Source: Solidesulfovibrio fructosivorans JJ]
Lineage (GTDB): Bacteria > Desulfobacterota > Desulfovibrionia > Desulfovibrionales > Desulfovibrionaceae
Reading direction: 5' to 3'
Length of the DNA stretch: 36,882 nt
Assembly: GCF_000179555.1 (NCBI RefSeq)
Contig: NZ_AECZ01000040.1
Coordinates: 1 to 36,882, forward strand
Shown here piece by piece: positions 1 through 10,081 of this stretch. How positions within the stretch are numbered: the first letter of the stretch is position 1; each line of letters begins with the position of its first letter. The position numbers were made by a program, and so were the translations under genes. Below the pieces are notes generated by a model. It worked only from the letters and a program-made list of their open reading frames with translations, searched no databases and was not told the origin of the DNA.

Positions 1-14
1 GGGGAGGGAGGGGC

Positions 15-58
15 GCGGGGAGGGAACCCCTTTTTTCAAAAAGGGGTTCCCTCCCCGC
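15..58. terminator. Palindromic intergenic element, copy A (bidirectional terminator candidate)
   Basis: A perfect 21-bp inverted repeat (15-35 against 38-58) with a 2-base loop. Its GC-rich outer stem runs into a T5/A5 inner stem. The left half alone can fold as GGGG-AGGGAA-CCCC followed by six Ts, which is an intrinsic-terminator layout, and the palindrome makes the same true of the other strand. It lies directly upstream of the leuD ribosome binding site, probably between leuC (off the window) and leuD. Related copies are at 623-658, 4614-4659, 14459-14499 and 34238-34277. Confidence 0.6.
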
Positions 59-90
59 ACTCTCCGCCTTCTCCCCATAAGGAGCTACCT

Positions 91-588
91 ATGTACCATG
101 GCAAGGCGCACAAGGTCGGGGCGCATATCGACACCGACGCCATCATACCGGCCCGGTTCCTGGTCACCACGGATACGGCCGAGCTTGGGGCCAACTGCAT
201 GGAGGGCCTGGAGCCCGGCTGGATCAAGCGGGTCGAAAAGGGCGACATCATGGTCGCCGGCGAAAACTTCGGCTGCGGCTCCTCGCGCGAGCATGCCCCC
301 GTCGCCATCCTGGGCGCGGGCATCCCCGTCGTCATCGCCCACAGCTTCGCCCGCATCTTCTACCGCAACAGTTTCAACATGGGACTGATTCTGCTCGAGA
401 TCGGCGACGACGTGGCCAGGATCAGCGACGGCGACGAGCTCAAGGTCGACGCCGATACCGGCGTCATCGAAAATCTGACCACGGGCGAAAAGATCCAGTG
501 CAAGCCCGTGCCGCCCTTCATGAAGGGCATCCTCGACGCCGGCGGCCTCGTGCCCTACGTCAAGGAACGCCTCGCGGCGCGTGTTTAG
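91..588 (+). CDS. leuD: 3-isopropylmalate dehydratase small subunit
   Basis: Small (swivel) subunit of isopropylmalate isomerase. With LeuC it converts 2-isopropylmalate to 3-isopropylmalate in cytosolic leucine synthesis. The 165-residue length fits the short LeuD class found with stand-alone LeuC. Family motifs are visible: [13 protein letters not shown] at 12-24, the [10 protein letters not shown] loop at 61-70 and YRNSFN at 91-96. The ATG at 91 follows AAGGAG (79-84) at good spacing. LeuC, which carries the 4Fe-4S cluster, is not in the window and is expected just upstream. leuB follows after a structured 277-base gap. A homoaconitase or other aconitase-family small subunit has similar motifs, but the leuB neighbour settles the call. 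Confidence 0.93.
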   Translation: MYHGKAHKVGAHIDTDAIIPARFLVTTDTAELGANCMEGLEPGWIKRVEKGDIMVAGENFGCGSSREHAPVAILGAGIPVVIAHSFARIFYRNSFNMGLILLEIGDDVARISDGDELKVDADTGVIENLTTGEKIQCKPVPPFMKGILDAGGLVPYVKERLAARV

Positions 589-622
589 GGAATAAGAAGA
601 GGAAGGGGGATGCCTCCGGCGG

Positions 623-658
623 CCGGGGGAACCTTTTTTGAAAAAAAGGTTCCCCCGG
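623..658. terminator. Palindromic intergenic element, copy B
   Basis: Perfect 17-bp inverted repeat (623-639 against 642-658), with CCGGGGGAACC leading into T6 and a 2-base GA loop. It is immediately followed by a C-rich then A/T-rich flank (about 659-680) that recurs, inverted, beside copy 4614-4659, so the repeated unit is longer than the hairpin. It sits in the leuD-leuB gap and could end or attenuate leuD transcription. Confidence 0.55.
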
Positions 659-724
659 ACCCCCTCCAAAAAACTTTTATAAGTGTTGTGTGGTGAGCAT
701 GGTTCTTCTCGGTATCCCCTTTTC

Positions 725-774
725 CCGGCTGGCGCTGGCTTCGGCGGCAAGCCGCCGAAGCCAGCGCCAGCCGG
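725..774. repeat. 23-bp perfect GC-rich inverted repeat
   Basis: Arms 725-747 and 752-774 are perfectly complementary around the loop CAAG. No T-tract follows, so it is not an ordinary intrinsic terminator. It lies between leuD and leuB, just before a second group of palindromes. Confidence 0.8.
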
Positions 775-789
775 CGGAAGGGGGGACCG

Positions 790-834
790 GGGGGGCCATG
801 GCCCCCCGGCGGGGTCCAGGGGCGGAGCCCCTGG
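790..834. repeat. GC-rich intergenic repeat module (family 2)
   Basis: Two adjacent palindromes: an 18-base perfect one centred on CCATGG (790-807), and CCAGGGGC-GGA-GCCCCTGG (816-834). Related short hairpins with the same layout recur at about 7797-7815 (CAGGGGC-TCT-GCCCCTG) and about 8244-8262 (CCAGGGC-AGC-GCCCTGG). In each place the neighbouring text is C/G-rich with runs of five or more identical bases. It looks like a dispersed intergenic repeat; its function is unknown. Confidence 0.6.
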
Positions 835-865
835 CCGCCGGAGGCACACATTGTAAGGATACGTG

Positions 866-1942
866 ATGCGTTACAATATCTGTGTGATGCCGGGTGACGG
901 CATAGGTCCGGAGATCGTGGCCGAGGCCATGAAAGTGTTGGAAGCGGCGGGGAAGAAGCATGGCCTGGAGTTCGCCTTTAGCGAGGCGGTGATCGGCGGC
1001 GCGGCCATCGACGCCACGGGCGGCCCCTTGCCCGAGGCCACCGTTGCCGCCTGCAAGGCGGCCGATGCGGTGCTTTTGGGCGCGGTCGGCGGTTCCCAGT
1101 GGGACACGCTCGATCCGGCCATCCGCCCGGAGAAGGGCCTGCTTGGCATCCGCAAGGCCTTGGGGCTTTTCGCCAACCTGCGTCCGGCCAAGCTGTTCCC
1201 CGAGCTTGCCGCCGCCTGTTGCCTGCGCCCGGACATCGTCGGCAACGGCCTTGACGTCATGGTCGTGCGGGAGCTGACGGGCGGGGCCTATTTCGGCGAG
1301 CCGCGCGGCATCGAGGAGCGCGGCGGCGAGAAGGTGGGCTTTAACACCATGGTCTACGGCGAGCACGAAGTGCGCCGCATCGCCAAGGTCGGTTTCGAGA
1401 CGGCCCGGAAGCGGCGGGGCAAGCTGTGTTCCGTGGACAAGGCCAACGTGCTCGACGTCTCGCGCCTGTGGCGCGCCGTGGTCCTGGAAGTGGCCAAGGA
1501 CTATCCCGACGTGGAGCTGTCGCACATGTACGTGGACAACGCGGCCATGCAGCTCGTGCGCGATCCGTCCCAGTTCGACGTCATCGTGACCGAAAATCTG
1601 TTCGGCGACATCCTGTCCGACGAGGCGGCGGTCATCACCGGATCCATCGGCATGCTGCCCTCGGCCTCGCTCGGTGCGGGCAATCCGGGCCTCTACGAGC
1701 CCATCCACGGCTCGGCCCCTGACATCGCCGGCCAGGACAAGGCCAATCCGCTGGCCACCATCCTGTCCGTGGCCATGATGCTCAAGCACTCCTTCAACGA
1801 GGCCGCGGCGGCCGACGCCATCGAGGCGGCCTGCGCCAAGGTGCTGGCCGAGGGGTATCGCACGGGCGACATCATGGAACCCGGCAAGACGCTCGTTGGC
1901 TGCAAGGCCATGGGCGATCTGGTGGTGGAGCGGCTGGCCTAA
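866..1942 (+). CDS. leuB: 3-isopropylmalate dehydrogenase
   Basis: Oxidises and decarboxylates 3-isopropylmalate to 2-ketoisocaproate with NAD+, the third leucine-specific step. The 358-residue protein has the isocitrate/isopropylmalate dehydrogenase fold markers: PGDGIGPEI near residues 9-17, ELTGGAYFG near 135-145, and the [11 protein letters not shown] and [14 protein letters not shown] segments that bind metal and NAD. The start is either GTG at 863 or the adjacent ATG at 866. I chose ATG because TAAGGA (854-859) is well spaced and the family begins at this methionine. leuD lies upstream across a 277-base gap full of palindromes, so expression of the two genes may be uncoupled. Tartrate dehydrogenase is a less likely alternative. 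Confidence 0.95.
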   Translation: MRYNICVMPGDGIGPEIVAEAMKVLEAAGKKHGLEFAFSEAVIGGAAIDATGGPLPEATVAACKAADAVLLGAVGGSQWDTLDPAIRPEKGLLGIRKALGLFANLRPAKLFPELAAACCLRPDIVGNGLDVMVVRELTGGAYFGEPRGIEERGGEKVGFNTMVYGEHEVRRIAKVGFETARKRRGKLCSVDKANVLDVSRLWRAVVLEVAKDYPDVELSHMYVDNAAMQLVRDPSQFDVIVTENLFGDILSDEAAVITGSIGMLPSASLGAGNPGLYEPIHGSAPDIAGQDKANPLATILSVAMMLKHSFNEAAAADAIEAACAKVLAEGYRTGDIMEPGKTLVGCKAMGDLVVERLA

Positions 1943-1964
1943 CCGCCAAGCCTTTTTGAAGGGT

Positions 1965-2031
1965 CCGGGAGGGCCGGCCGTGGCCGCGCATGATTTTCAT
2001 CGCGGCGGGTCTGGTTCTCCCGGCCTTTTTT
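1965..2031 (+). terminator. Probable terminator after leuB
   Basis: CCGGGAG (1965-1971) pairs with CTCCCGG (2017-2023), followed by CC and six Ts (2026-2031). An inner stem-loop pairs GCCGCG-C-ATGA (1983-1993) with TCAT-CGCGGC (1997-2006). The long branched stem makes the call moderate. It also argues against translation of the ATPase starting at 1990. Confidence 0.45.
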
Positions 2032-2136
2032 GCGTATGCAGGGCGGCGCGTCTTGCGCGTCGCTGGCGACGTTTCCGGCGACGCGTCGCCTTCTTCGACC
2101 TTACGTGCCCCGATACCGGGCGTTTTGATGGAAGTC

Positions 2137-4130
<1,994 letters not shown>

Positions 4131-4134
<4 letters not shown>

Positions 4135-4547
4135 ACTGTGCGCCGAAAAACGTGACGGTCGTGGCTGCCATCATCTGGAAGGACGGACGCTATCTCGGGG
4201 TCAAGCGCCCCGAAGGCAAACCCATGGCCGGGCAGTACGAGTTTCCCGGCGGCAAGGTCGAGCCCGACGAGTCCGTCCAGGCCGCCCTGATGCGGGAACT
4301 GGGGGAGGAACTGGACATCACGCCGACCTCAATTGCCTTTTTCAAGGAAAAAGAGCACGCTTACGTGCACCTTGCGGTGCATCTGCATTTTTTTCATATC
4401 CGGGCCTACGAGGGTGAGATCAAGCCCCTGGAAGGCCAGGAAATGGAATGGCTGACGCCGCAGGAGGGCGCATCGAGGCCCTTTCTCGAAGCGGACAGGG
4501 AGATCGTGGAGCAGCTGGCGGTCCTCGGCGACGCCGTCTTGCAGTAG
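4131..4547 (+). CDS. mutT: MutT-like Nudix hydrolase (8-oxo-dGTP diphosphatase candidate)
   Basis: A 138-residue Nudix protein. The Nudix box spans residues 41-63 with G41, E47, R55-E56 and E59-E60 intact; Asp replaces the usual Gly at 62. MutT enzymes hydrolyse 8-oxo-dGTP to the monophosphate and so keep oxidised guanine out of DNA. Length and the N-terminal VVAAIIWKDGRYLGVKR strand fit MutT, but Nudix substrate range cannot be read from sequence alone. Its ATG overlaps the stop of the ABC-F gene by four bases (ATGA), so the two are probably translationally coupled. mutY, the partner enzyme of the oxidised-guanine pathway, lies at 19375-20472. The palindromic element at 4614-4659 follows. 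Confidence 0.8.
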
Positions 4548-4613
4548 CATATTTCCATAAGGGAATTGTCTCCCATAATTACCCCTTTAAAAGTTTTTGA
4601 GGGAAAGGGGGGG

Positions 4614-4659
4614 CCGGGGGGGAAACCCCCTTTTTTCAAAAAGGGGGTTTCCCTCCCGG
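4614..4659. terminator. Palindromic intergenic element, copy C
   Basis: A 22-bp stem (4614-4635 against 4638-4659) with one G-T pair and a 2-base loop. The left half contains GGGGG-GAAA-CCCCC followed by six Ts, a textbook intrinsic terminator with a GNRA loop; the right half gives much the same on the other strand. Upstream, CTTTAAAAGTTTTTGAGGG (about 4585-4603) matches, inverted, the flank of the copy at 623-658. It lies between mutT and metF. Confidence 0.65.
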
Positions 4660-4704
4660 TCTTCACTCTCTCCTTCTTCTCCCCCCACAGCCGAAGGAGA
4701 CTGC

Positions 4705-5577
4705 GTGCGCATCAAGGAGCTTATCCAGGCGAAGCGGCCGTTCGTGTCCCTGGAATTTTTCCCGCCCAAGCAGCGTGAGGCCTGGGCCGGCTTTTTCGAG
4801 GTGGTGGAGCGGCTCATTCCCGTCCACCCGCTGTTCGTGTCCGTGACTTACGGCGCGGGCGGCAGCACCCATGCCCATACGCTGGAGATCGTCTCCCGGC
4901 TCAAAACCGCCTACGGCCTCGAGCCCATGGCCCATCTGACCTGCGTCGGGGCCAGCCGGGAGAAAATCCGTGGATTCCTGGATGCCCTGGCCGCGGCCGG
5001 CGTCGACAACGTGCTGGCCCTGCGCGGCGATCCGCCCAAGGGACAGGAGGATTTCGTTCCCGATTCCGACGATTTCCAGCACGCGTCCGATCTGGTGTCG
5101 TTTATCAGCCAGGAGCGTCCCGGGCTCGGCATCGGTGTGGCCGGGTATCCAGAGTGCCATCCCGCGGCCATCTCGCCCGAGGCCGATCTGGAATTTTTGC
5201 GCCAAAAGATCTGTCTGGGCGGCGACTTCGTGGTCACCCAGCTTTTTTTCGACAACGACGCCTACTTCGGCTTCGTGGATAAGTGTCGGGCCGTGGGCAT
5301 CGACGCGCCGATCGTCCCGGGCGTGCTGCCGGTGATGAGCCTCGCCAGCGTCAAGCGGCTGGTCGGGATGTGCGGCGCGCATCTGCCGCCGGCCTATCTG
5401 GCCGAGCTCGAACGGGCCGACGCGGCCGGAGGCAATGCGGCCGTGGCCGAGGCGGGCATCGCCTATGCGCGCAAGCAGGCGCAAGACCTCATTGCCCGGG
5501 GCGCGCCGGGGGTGCATCTCTACACCCTCAACAAAGCCGAGGCCGTGCTGTCCATCGTGGCCGGTCTTGATTTGTAA
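4705..5577 (+). CDS. metF: Methylenetetrahydrofolate reductase
   Basis: Flavoprotein reducing 5,10-methylene-THF to 5-methyl-THF, the methyl donor for methionine synthesis. The TIM-barrel family motifs are in order: VSLEFFPPK near 14-22, VSVTYGAGGS near 45-54, MAHLTCVG near 75-82, LALRGDPPKG near 104-113, then GVAGYPECHP. The 290-residue length is normal. The open frame runs from 4597, but the extension crosses the palindromic element. GTG at 4705 follows AAGGAGA (4694-4700) and gives a family-like N-terminus (MRIKELIQ). No SAM or cobalamin riboswitch was recognised upstream. A terminator at 5678-5703 follows. In acetyl-CoA-pathway organisms MetF can also serve C1 metabolism; the context here does not decide. 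Confidence 0.92.
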   Translation: MRIKELIQAKRPFVSLEFFPPKQREAWAGFFEVVERLIPVHPLFVSVTYGAGGSTHAHTLEIVSRLKTAYGLEPMAHLTCVGASREKIRGFLDALAAAGVDNVLALRGDPPKGQEDFVPDSDDFQHASDLVSFISQERPGLGIGVAGYPECHPAAISPEADLEFLRQKICLGGDFVVTQLFFDNDAYFGFVDKCRAVGIDAPIVPGVLPVMSLASVKRLVGMCGAHLPPAYLAELERADAAGGNAAVAEAGIAYARKQAQDLIARGAPGVHLYTLNKAEAVLSIVAGLDL

Positions 5578-5677
5578 TACGATAATTTTATTCGATAAAA
5601 ATCTGGCGTTTCGTGAAGGAATCGCCTAGATAGGGATTTCCGTGATTTTCCCTCGCGGACGGCCCGGGATGGGCAGT

Positions 5678-5703
5678 GCCTCCCTGGCCGCCAGAGGCTT
5701 TTT
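5678..5703 (+). terminator. Intrinsic terminator between metF and asd
   Basis: GCCT (5678-5681) and CTGG (5684-5687) pair with CCAG (5691-5694) and AGGC (5695-5698) around a CCG loop, with two bulged Cs and five Ts following (5699-5703). It ends about a dozen bases before the asd ribosome binding site (TGGAGG, 5715-5720), so it may act either on metF readthrough or as a leader attenuator for asd. Confidence 0.55.
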
Positions 5704-5725
5704 ACAACCGACATTGGAGGACCGT

Positions 5726-6757
<1,032 letters not shown>

Positions 6758-6786
6758 ATTTCCCTGCCCAAAAGAGGCAAGGGAGC

Positions 6787-6823
6787 GGGGGAAACATCTT
6801 ACGGTGTTTCCCCCGTCTTTTTT
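6787..6823 (+). terminator. Intrinsic terminator after asd
   Basis: A perfect 10-bp stem, GGGGGAAACA (6787-6796) with TGTTTCCCCC (6805-6814), has an 8-base loop, then GTC and six Ts (6818-6823). It ends only two bases before the AAGGAG ribosome binding site of the following aminotransferase gene. Confidence 0.85.
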
Positions 6824-6838
6824 ATGAAGGAGTTTCCC

Positions 6839-7780
6839 ATGCCCGATATCGTCGACGTCGATGCCTACGTCTCCCGCCTGCTCGCCGCGCCGCGTCCCGG
6901 TGGCGAAAATGTCCTGGCCTACTACGACCACCGCCTGGGCGTCATCGGCACTGACCCGCGCCTGATGCTCATCCCCCTGGACGACCACCTCGTCCACCGG
7001 GGCGACGGCGTCTTCGAAACGCTCAAATACATCGATCGCAAGCTTTACCAGGTCGAGCCCCACTTCGCCCGCATGGAACGCTCGGCAAAGGCCATTTTCC
7101 TCGAACCGCCTTGCCCCTGGGACGAAGTCGCGAAACTTACCCTCGACGTGTGCCGGGCCGGCGGCTCGGATATCGGCATGGTGCGTGTCATCGTCGGACG
7201 CGGCCCCGGCAGTTTCGGCATCGATCCCGCCGACTGCCCGACCCCGAGCCTGACCATCGTGGCCTACAAATACCACCCCCGGTCTGATGCCTCCTTCGCC
7301 AAGGGCGTCACCGCCTTCCGTACCTCCATCCCGGCTAAACAGAATTACTTGGCCCGCATCAAATCCATCGACTACCTGCCCAACGTGCTCATGAAGCGCG
7401 AGGCCACCCAGCGCGGCGAGGATTACCCCGTCTGCTACGACGACAAGGGATTCCTGGCCGAAGGCGCCACCGAAAACATCTGCATCGTCGACGCCGCCGG
7501 ACGCCTCGTCGTGCCGGAACTCAACAACGCCCTGACCGGCACCACCCTCATGCGCGCCGTGGAACTCGTAAAAAACGAAATCGAAGTCGTCTTCGCCGGC
7601 ATCCGTGAAGAAGATATCGCCACCGCCAAGGAAATGTTCATCCTCGGCACCACCAACGATTGCCTGAGCATCATCCGCTACAACGGCGCCCCCATCGCCG
7701 ACGGCCGGCCCGGCCCCGTCTCCAAGCGCATTAGGGCGGACATCGTTGCCGACATCGCCGCCAACGGCACGCCGTTTTAG
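6839..7780 (+). CDS. Class IV PLP aminotransferase (branched-chain/D-amino-acid aminotransferase family)
   Basis: A 313-residue fold-type IV PLP enzyme. The family markers are HRGDGVFETLKY near 53-64, the PLP lysine K175 in ARIKSIDYLPNVL, and E208 in AEGATENI followed by the GTTLMRAV segment that holds the phosphate. This family contains branched-chain aminotransferase (IlvE), D-amino-acid transaminase and aminodeoxychorismate lyase, and sequence reading alone does not separate them. The leucine genes at the left edge make an IlvE-like role attractive, but the spacing rules out a simple shared operon. The ATG at 6839 follows AAGGAG (6828-6833). An in-frame ATG at 6824 would overlap the terminator tail. 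The gene converges on motB across a 540-base gap. Confidence 0.83.
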   Translation: MPDIVDVDAYVSRLLAAPRPGGENVLAYYDHRLGVIGTDPRLMLIPLDDHLVHRGDGVFETLKYIDRKLYQVEPHFARMERSAKAIFLEPPCPWDEVAKLTLDVCRAGGSDIGMVRVIVGRGPGSFGIDPADCPTPSLTIVAYKYHPRSDASFAKGVTAFRTSIPAKQNYLARIKSIDYLPNVLMKREATQRGEDYPVCYDDKGFLAEGATENICIVDAAGRLVVPELNNALTGTTLMRAVELVKNEIEVVFAGIREEDIATAKEMFILGTTNDCLSIIRYNGAPIADGRPGPVSKRIRADIVADIAANGTPF

Positions 7781-7933
7781 GCGAGCGGGCTCTTGCCCAG
7801 GGGCTCTGCCCCTGACCCCGCCGGGGGACTTGATGTCCCCCGGACCCCCTTTTACCGGGTTGGGCTGGTGGGGTGGGAGTGCGGATGGGTGGGGTTGGTT
7901 TGGTGTTGAGGGGCGGCGGGACGCCGTATGTTA

Positions 7934-7999
7934 GTTGCCGCAATCGGCCCGGCGACACGACGCGCGTTGCGCCTCGACGCCGGACGCGATTGCGGCAAC
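7934..7999. repeat. Long imperfect stem-loop 1
   Basis: Outer arms of 13 bases, 7934-7946 and 7987-7999, are perfectly complementary (GTTGCCGCAATCG and its reverse). An inner CCGGCG/CGCCGG pair (7949-7954 and 7978-7983) and a central GCGC-GTT-GCGC extend the same axis. Confidence 0.7.
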
Positions 8000-8078
8000 A
8001 ACCGCGCCAGCGGCGAAGCGCCGCATTTTAAGAAAAAGAGAGTTTTTCTGAATGTCGCCCCTTTGGGGCGAGCGTGGT

Positions 8079-8146
8079 GGAGTCGGAATTTGCTTGGGAC
8101 GAGCCTGCCGCGTAGCGGCGGCAGCGTCCCGACAAATTCCGACTCC
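8079..8146. repeat. Long imperfect stem-loop 2
   Basis: Outer arms of 14 bases, 8079-8092 and 8133-8146 (GGAGTCGGAATTTG and its reverse complement), are followed inward by GGGACG/CGTCCC (8096-8101 and 8125-8130) and CTGCCGC/GCGGCAG (8105-8111 and 8118-8124). It may end motB transcription on the minus strand or be a dispersed repeat. Confidence 0.7.
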
Positions 8147-8320
8147 ATCTTCTCCACACTCCACCTTCCCGCCAGCCAACGCCACCCTCGCCAAGCCAGA
8201 GGCGAGAAGGGGGGCCCCGGGGGGCCCGTGGCCTCCCGGCGTGTCCAGGGCAGCGCCCTGGCGGGGGCGTGGGGGCGGAGTCCCCGCTTCATCAGCGCCT
8301 TCCCGGCTCCCCGCTAGCCG

Positions 8321-9274
8321 CTACGACGGGCTGACGAGGATGACGACGCGGCGGTTCTTGGCCTGGTTTTCGGGGATGGGGCGGCCTGCTTCGTCGTCGT
8401 TGGGGGCGACGGGCTGGGTATCGGCCAGACCTTCCACGCGCAGGTGGTTGCGGGGCACGCCGCCGTCGATGAGGAACCGGGCCACGCGGCTGGCGCGGGC
8501 GGAGGACAGTTCCCAGTTGGAGGGGTAGAGCCAGGATTCGATGGGCAGGTTGTCGGTGTGTCCCTCGACGGTCACTTTGTAGGGCGTGCCGGACAGGGTC
8601 GCGGCGATGTCGCGCAAAAGCGGCAGGGCGGCGGGTTTGATTTCGGCGCTGGCCAGGTCGAAGAAGGCCGCGCCGCGCAGGTTGAGTTCCACGCCGTTTT
8701 CGCGGGGCACGATTTCCACGGCGCTGGTATCGAGGCCGAGTTTGGCGGTCAGTTCCTTACGGATATCTTCCAGGCTTTTGCGGGTCGGGCCGGTGCGTTC
8801 GGATTCGGGTGCGGGGGCTTTTGTTTCGGCCTTGACCGATTCGGCGGGCTTGGGTTGTTCGGTGGGCGCGGCCGGCTTGGCGGGAGTGGGCTCGGGTTTG
8901 GGCTTTTCCTGGGCCAGGGGCGCGACGGGCTCGCTGGTCAGGGTGGTGTGGCTGACCTTGGAGCGCACCATGGCCGGCTGTTCGACGGGTTTGGGCTGGG
9001 GCTTGGGGGGCGTGGTCTTTTTGACCACGGGTTTGGGTTCGGCTTTTTTGGGCTTGGGCGCGGGTTTTTCGGTCACCATGGCTTTTTGCATGGAGTCGGC
9101 CACCCGCTCGTAGCGGTTGAGGTCCACGTGGGACACGGCCACGATGAGCAGGAAGAAGCACAACAGCAGCGTCATCATGTCGGCCAGGGAAATGGGCCAG
9201 AGGTCCTCGTCGTCCTGACGCATCTTGTGCAGATCGGAGACGTTGAGCACGCCCGGTCGCTTGCGGATATTCAT
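8321..9274 (-). CDS. motB: Flagellar motor stator protein MotB
   Basis: Stator subunit that anchors the MotA ring to peptidoglycan and carries the ion-channel aspartate. The 317-residue protein has a short cytoplasmic N-terminus and one membrane segment at about 27-48 (PISLADMMTLLLCFFLLIVAV). D32 in LADMM matches the essential proton-carrying Asp of MotB. The OmpA-like peptidoglycan-binding domain (about 195-315) has VEGHTDNLPI, ELSSARASRV and KNRRVVI. Between them lies an unusually long Lys/Pro/Glu/Ala-rich linker (about 72-160) where MotB normally has its plug and a short linker. The ATG at 9274 has AAGGA upstream. motA ends 27 bases before it. No Tyr-rich PomB signature was seen, so a proton motor is likelier than sodium. 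Confidence 0.9.
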   Translation of the reverse strand: MNIRKRPGVLNVSDLHKMRQDDEDLWPISLADMMTLLLCFFLLIVAVSHVDLNRYERVADSMQKAMVTEKPAPKPKKAEPKPVVKKTTPPKPQPKPVEQPAMVRSKVSHTTLTSEPVAPLAQEKPKPEPTPAKPAAPTEQPKPAESVKAETKAPAPESERTGPTRKSLEDIRKELTAKLGLDTSAVEIVPRENGVELNLRGAAFFDLASAEIKPAALPLLRDIAATLSGTPYKVTVEGHTDNLPIESWLYPSNWELSSARASRVARFLIDGGVPRNHLRVEGLADTQPVAPNDDEAGRPIPENQAKNRRVVILVSPS

Positions 9275-9301
9275 GGCTGTTCCTTGCCTTGGGGGCGGAG
9301 C

Positions 9302-10081
9302 CTACGCCTCCTCGTGCTCGATGGCGGCCCAGCGCCTCGTCGGCAGGTAGGCCTTGAGCTTGTCGAGCACGATGGCGGCCGGGGTCTTGTCCTTGATGAA
9401 GAGCGTGCCGTCGCGGATGACGCACATGAGGATGACGCGCTCCTCGATGCGTTTTTCCACTTTGACGGCGATGGGCAGGAAAATGAGGTTCGCCAGCAGG
9501 ATGCCGTAGAGGGTGGTGGTCAGGGCCACGGCCATGTGCGCGCCGAGGTTCCCCAGGCCCACGCTCATGGACTGCATCATGCCGATAAGGCCGATGAGCG
9601 TGCCGATGATGCCGTAGGCCGGGGAGAGCTTGGCCATGGTGCGGTAGATGCCGGCCGAGGACAGTTCCTGCTGGTAGGTCTGTTCTATGCGGGTATCGAG
9701 GATTTCCTGTATTTCCTCGCGGGAGTAGCCATCCACGAGCATCTGGATGGCGCTTTGCAGAAATTCGTTTTCGATGCCGGGCAGGGCCATTTCGAGCTGG
9801 ATGCGGCCCCGGGCGGAGGCCTGTCTGGCGATGTGCACGATGGCGTCGATGTAGTGGTCCGTCGGGAGTTCCTCGCGTTTGAGCGCCACGAGGAAGGTGT
9901 TGAACACCCGCATGACTTCCTTGAGCGGAAAGCAGATGAAGGTGGAGGCCAGTGTGCCGCCGAGCACGATGGCCAGGCCCGGGAAGTTGACGAAAACCCC
10001 GGCGCTGTCCGTGGAGAGGACAGTGGCGAAGGTGAGGATGGCGATGCCGAAGACGATGCCGATGACGGTTGCGATATTCAC
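9302..10081 (-). CDS. motA: Flagellar motor stator protein MotA
   Basis: Ion-channel stator subunit that pushes on FliG to turn the flagellar rotor. The 259-residue protein has four membrane segments (about 4-25, 33-52, 150-173, 186-208) and a large cytoplasmic loop after the second. The conserved PAYGIIGTLIGLIGMM and TTLYGILLANLIFLPIA segments are present, and the cytoplasmic loop is rich in charged residues that contact FliG in known motors. Translation starts at GTG (10081-10079), which overlaps the stop of the upstream cNMP-binding gene as GTGA, so the two are translationally coupled. AAGGGA lies just upstream within that gene. Length and loop layout fit MotA/PomA rather than ExbB/TolQ. 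Confidence 0.92.
   Translation of the reverse strand: MNIATVIGIVFGIAILTFATVLSTDSAGVFVNFPGLAIVLGGTLASTFICFPLKEVMRVFNTFLVALKREELPTDHYIDAIVHIARQASARGRIQLEMALPGIENEFLQSAIQMLVDGYSREEIQEILDTRIEQTYQQELSSAGIYRTMAKLSPAYGIIGTLIGLIGMMQSMSVGLGNLGAHMAVALTTTLYGILLANLIFLPIAVKVEKRIEERVILMCVIRDGTLFIKDKTPAAIVLDKLKAYLPTRRWAAIEHEEA

Larger units (their letters stand above)
7781..8320. other. Gene-free, highly structured intergenic region
   Basis: Convergent gap between the aminotransferase (+) and motB (-) with no credible gene. It holds: a family-2 hairpin at about 7797-7815; GGGGGACTTGATGTCCCCC at about 7825-7843; a G-rich stretch 7862-7894 with five runs of three or more Gs; and a long stem-loop 7934-7999. 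Further right are A/T hairpin AGAAAAA-GAGAG-TTTTTCT (about 8032-8050), CGCCCC-TTT-GGGGCG (8056-8070), a second long stem-loop 8079-8146, and another family-2 module at about 8205-8265. No start codon with a ribosome binding site leads to a protein-like frame. Confidence 0.6.

Noticed and set aside
1990-2136. N-terminal extension of the ABC-F ATPase
   Set aside because: It overlaps a terminator-like structure and palindromes, and has no family sequence.
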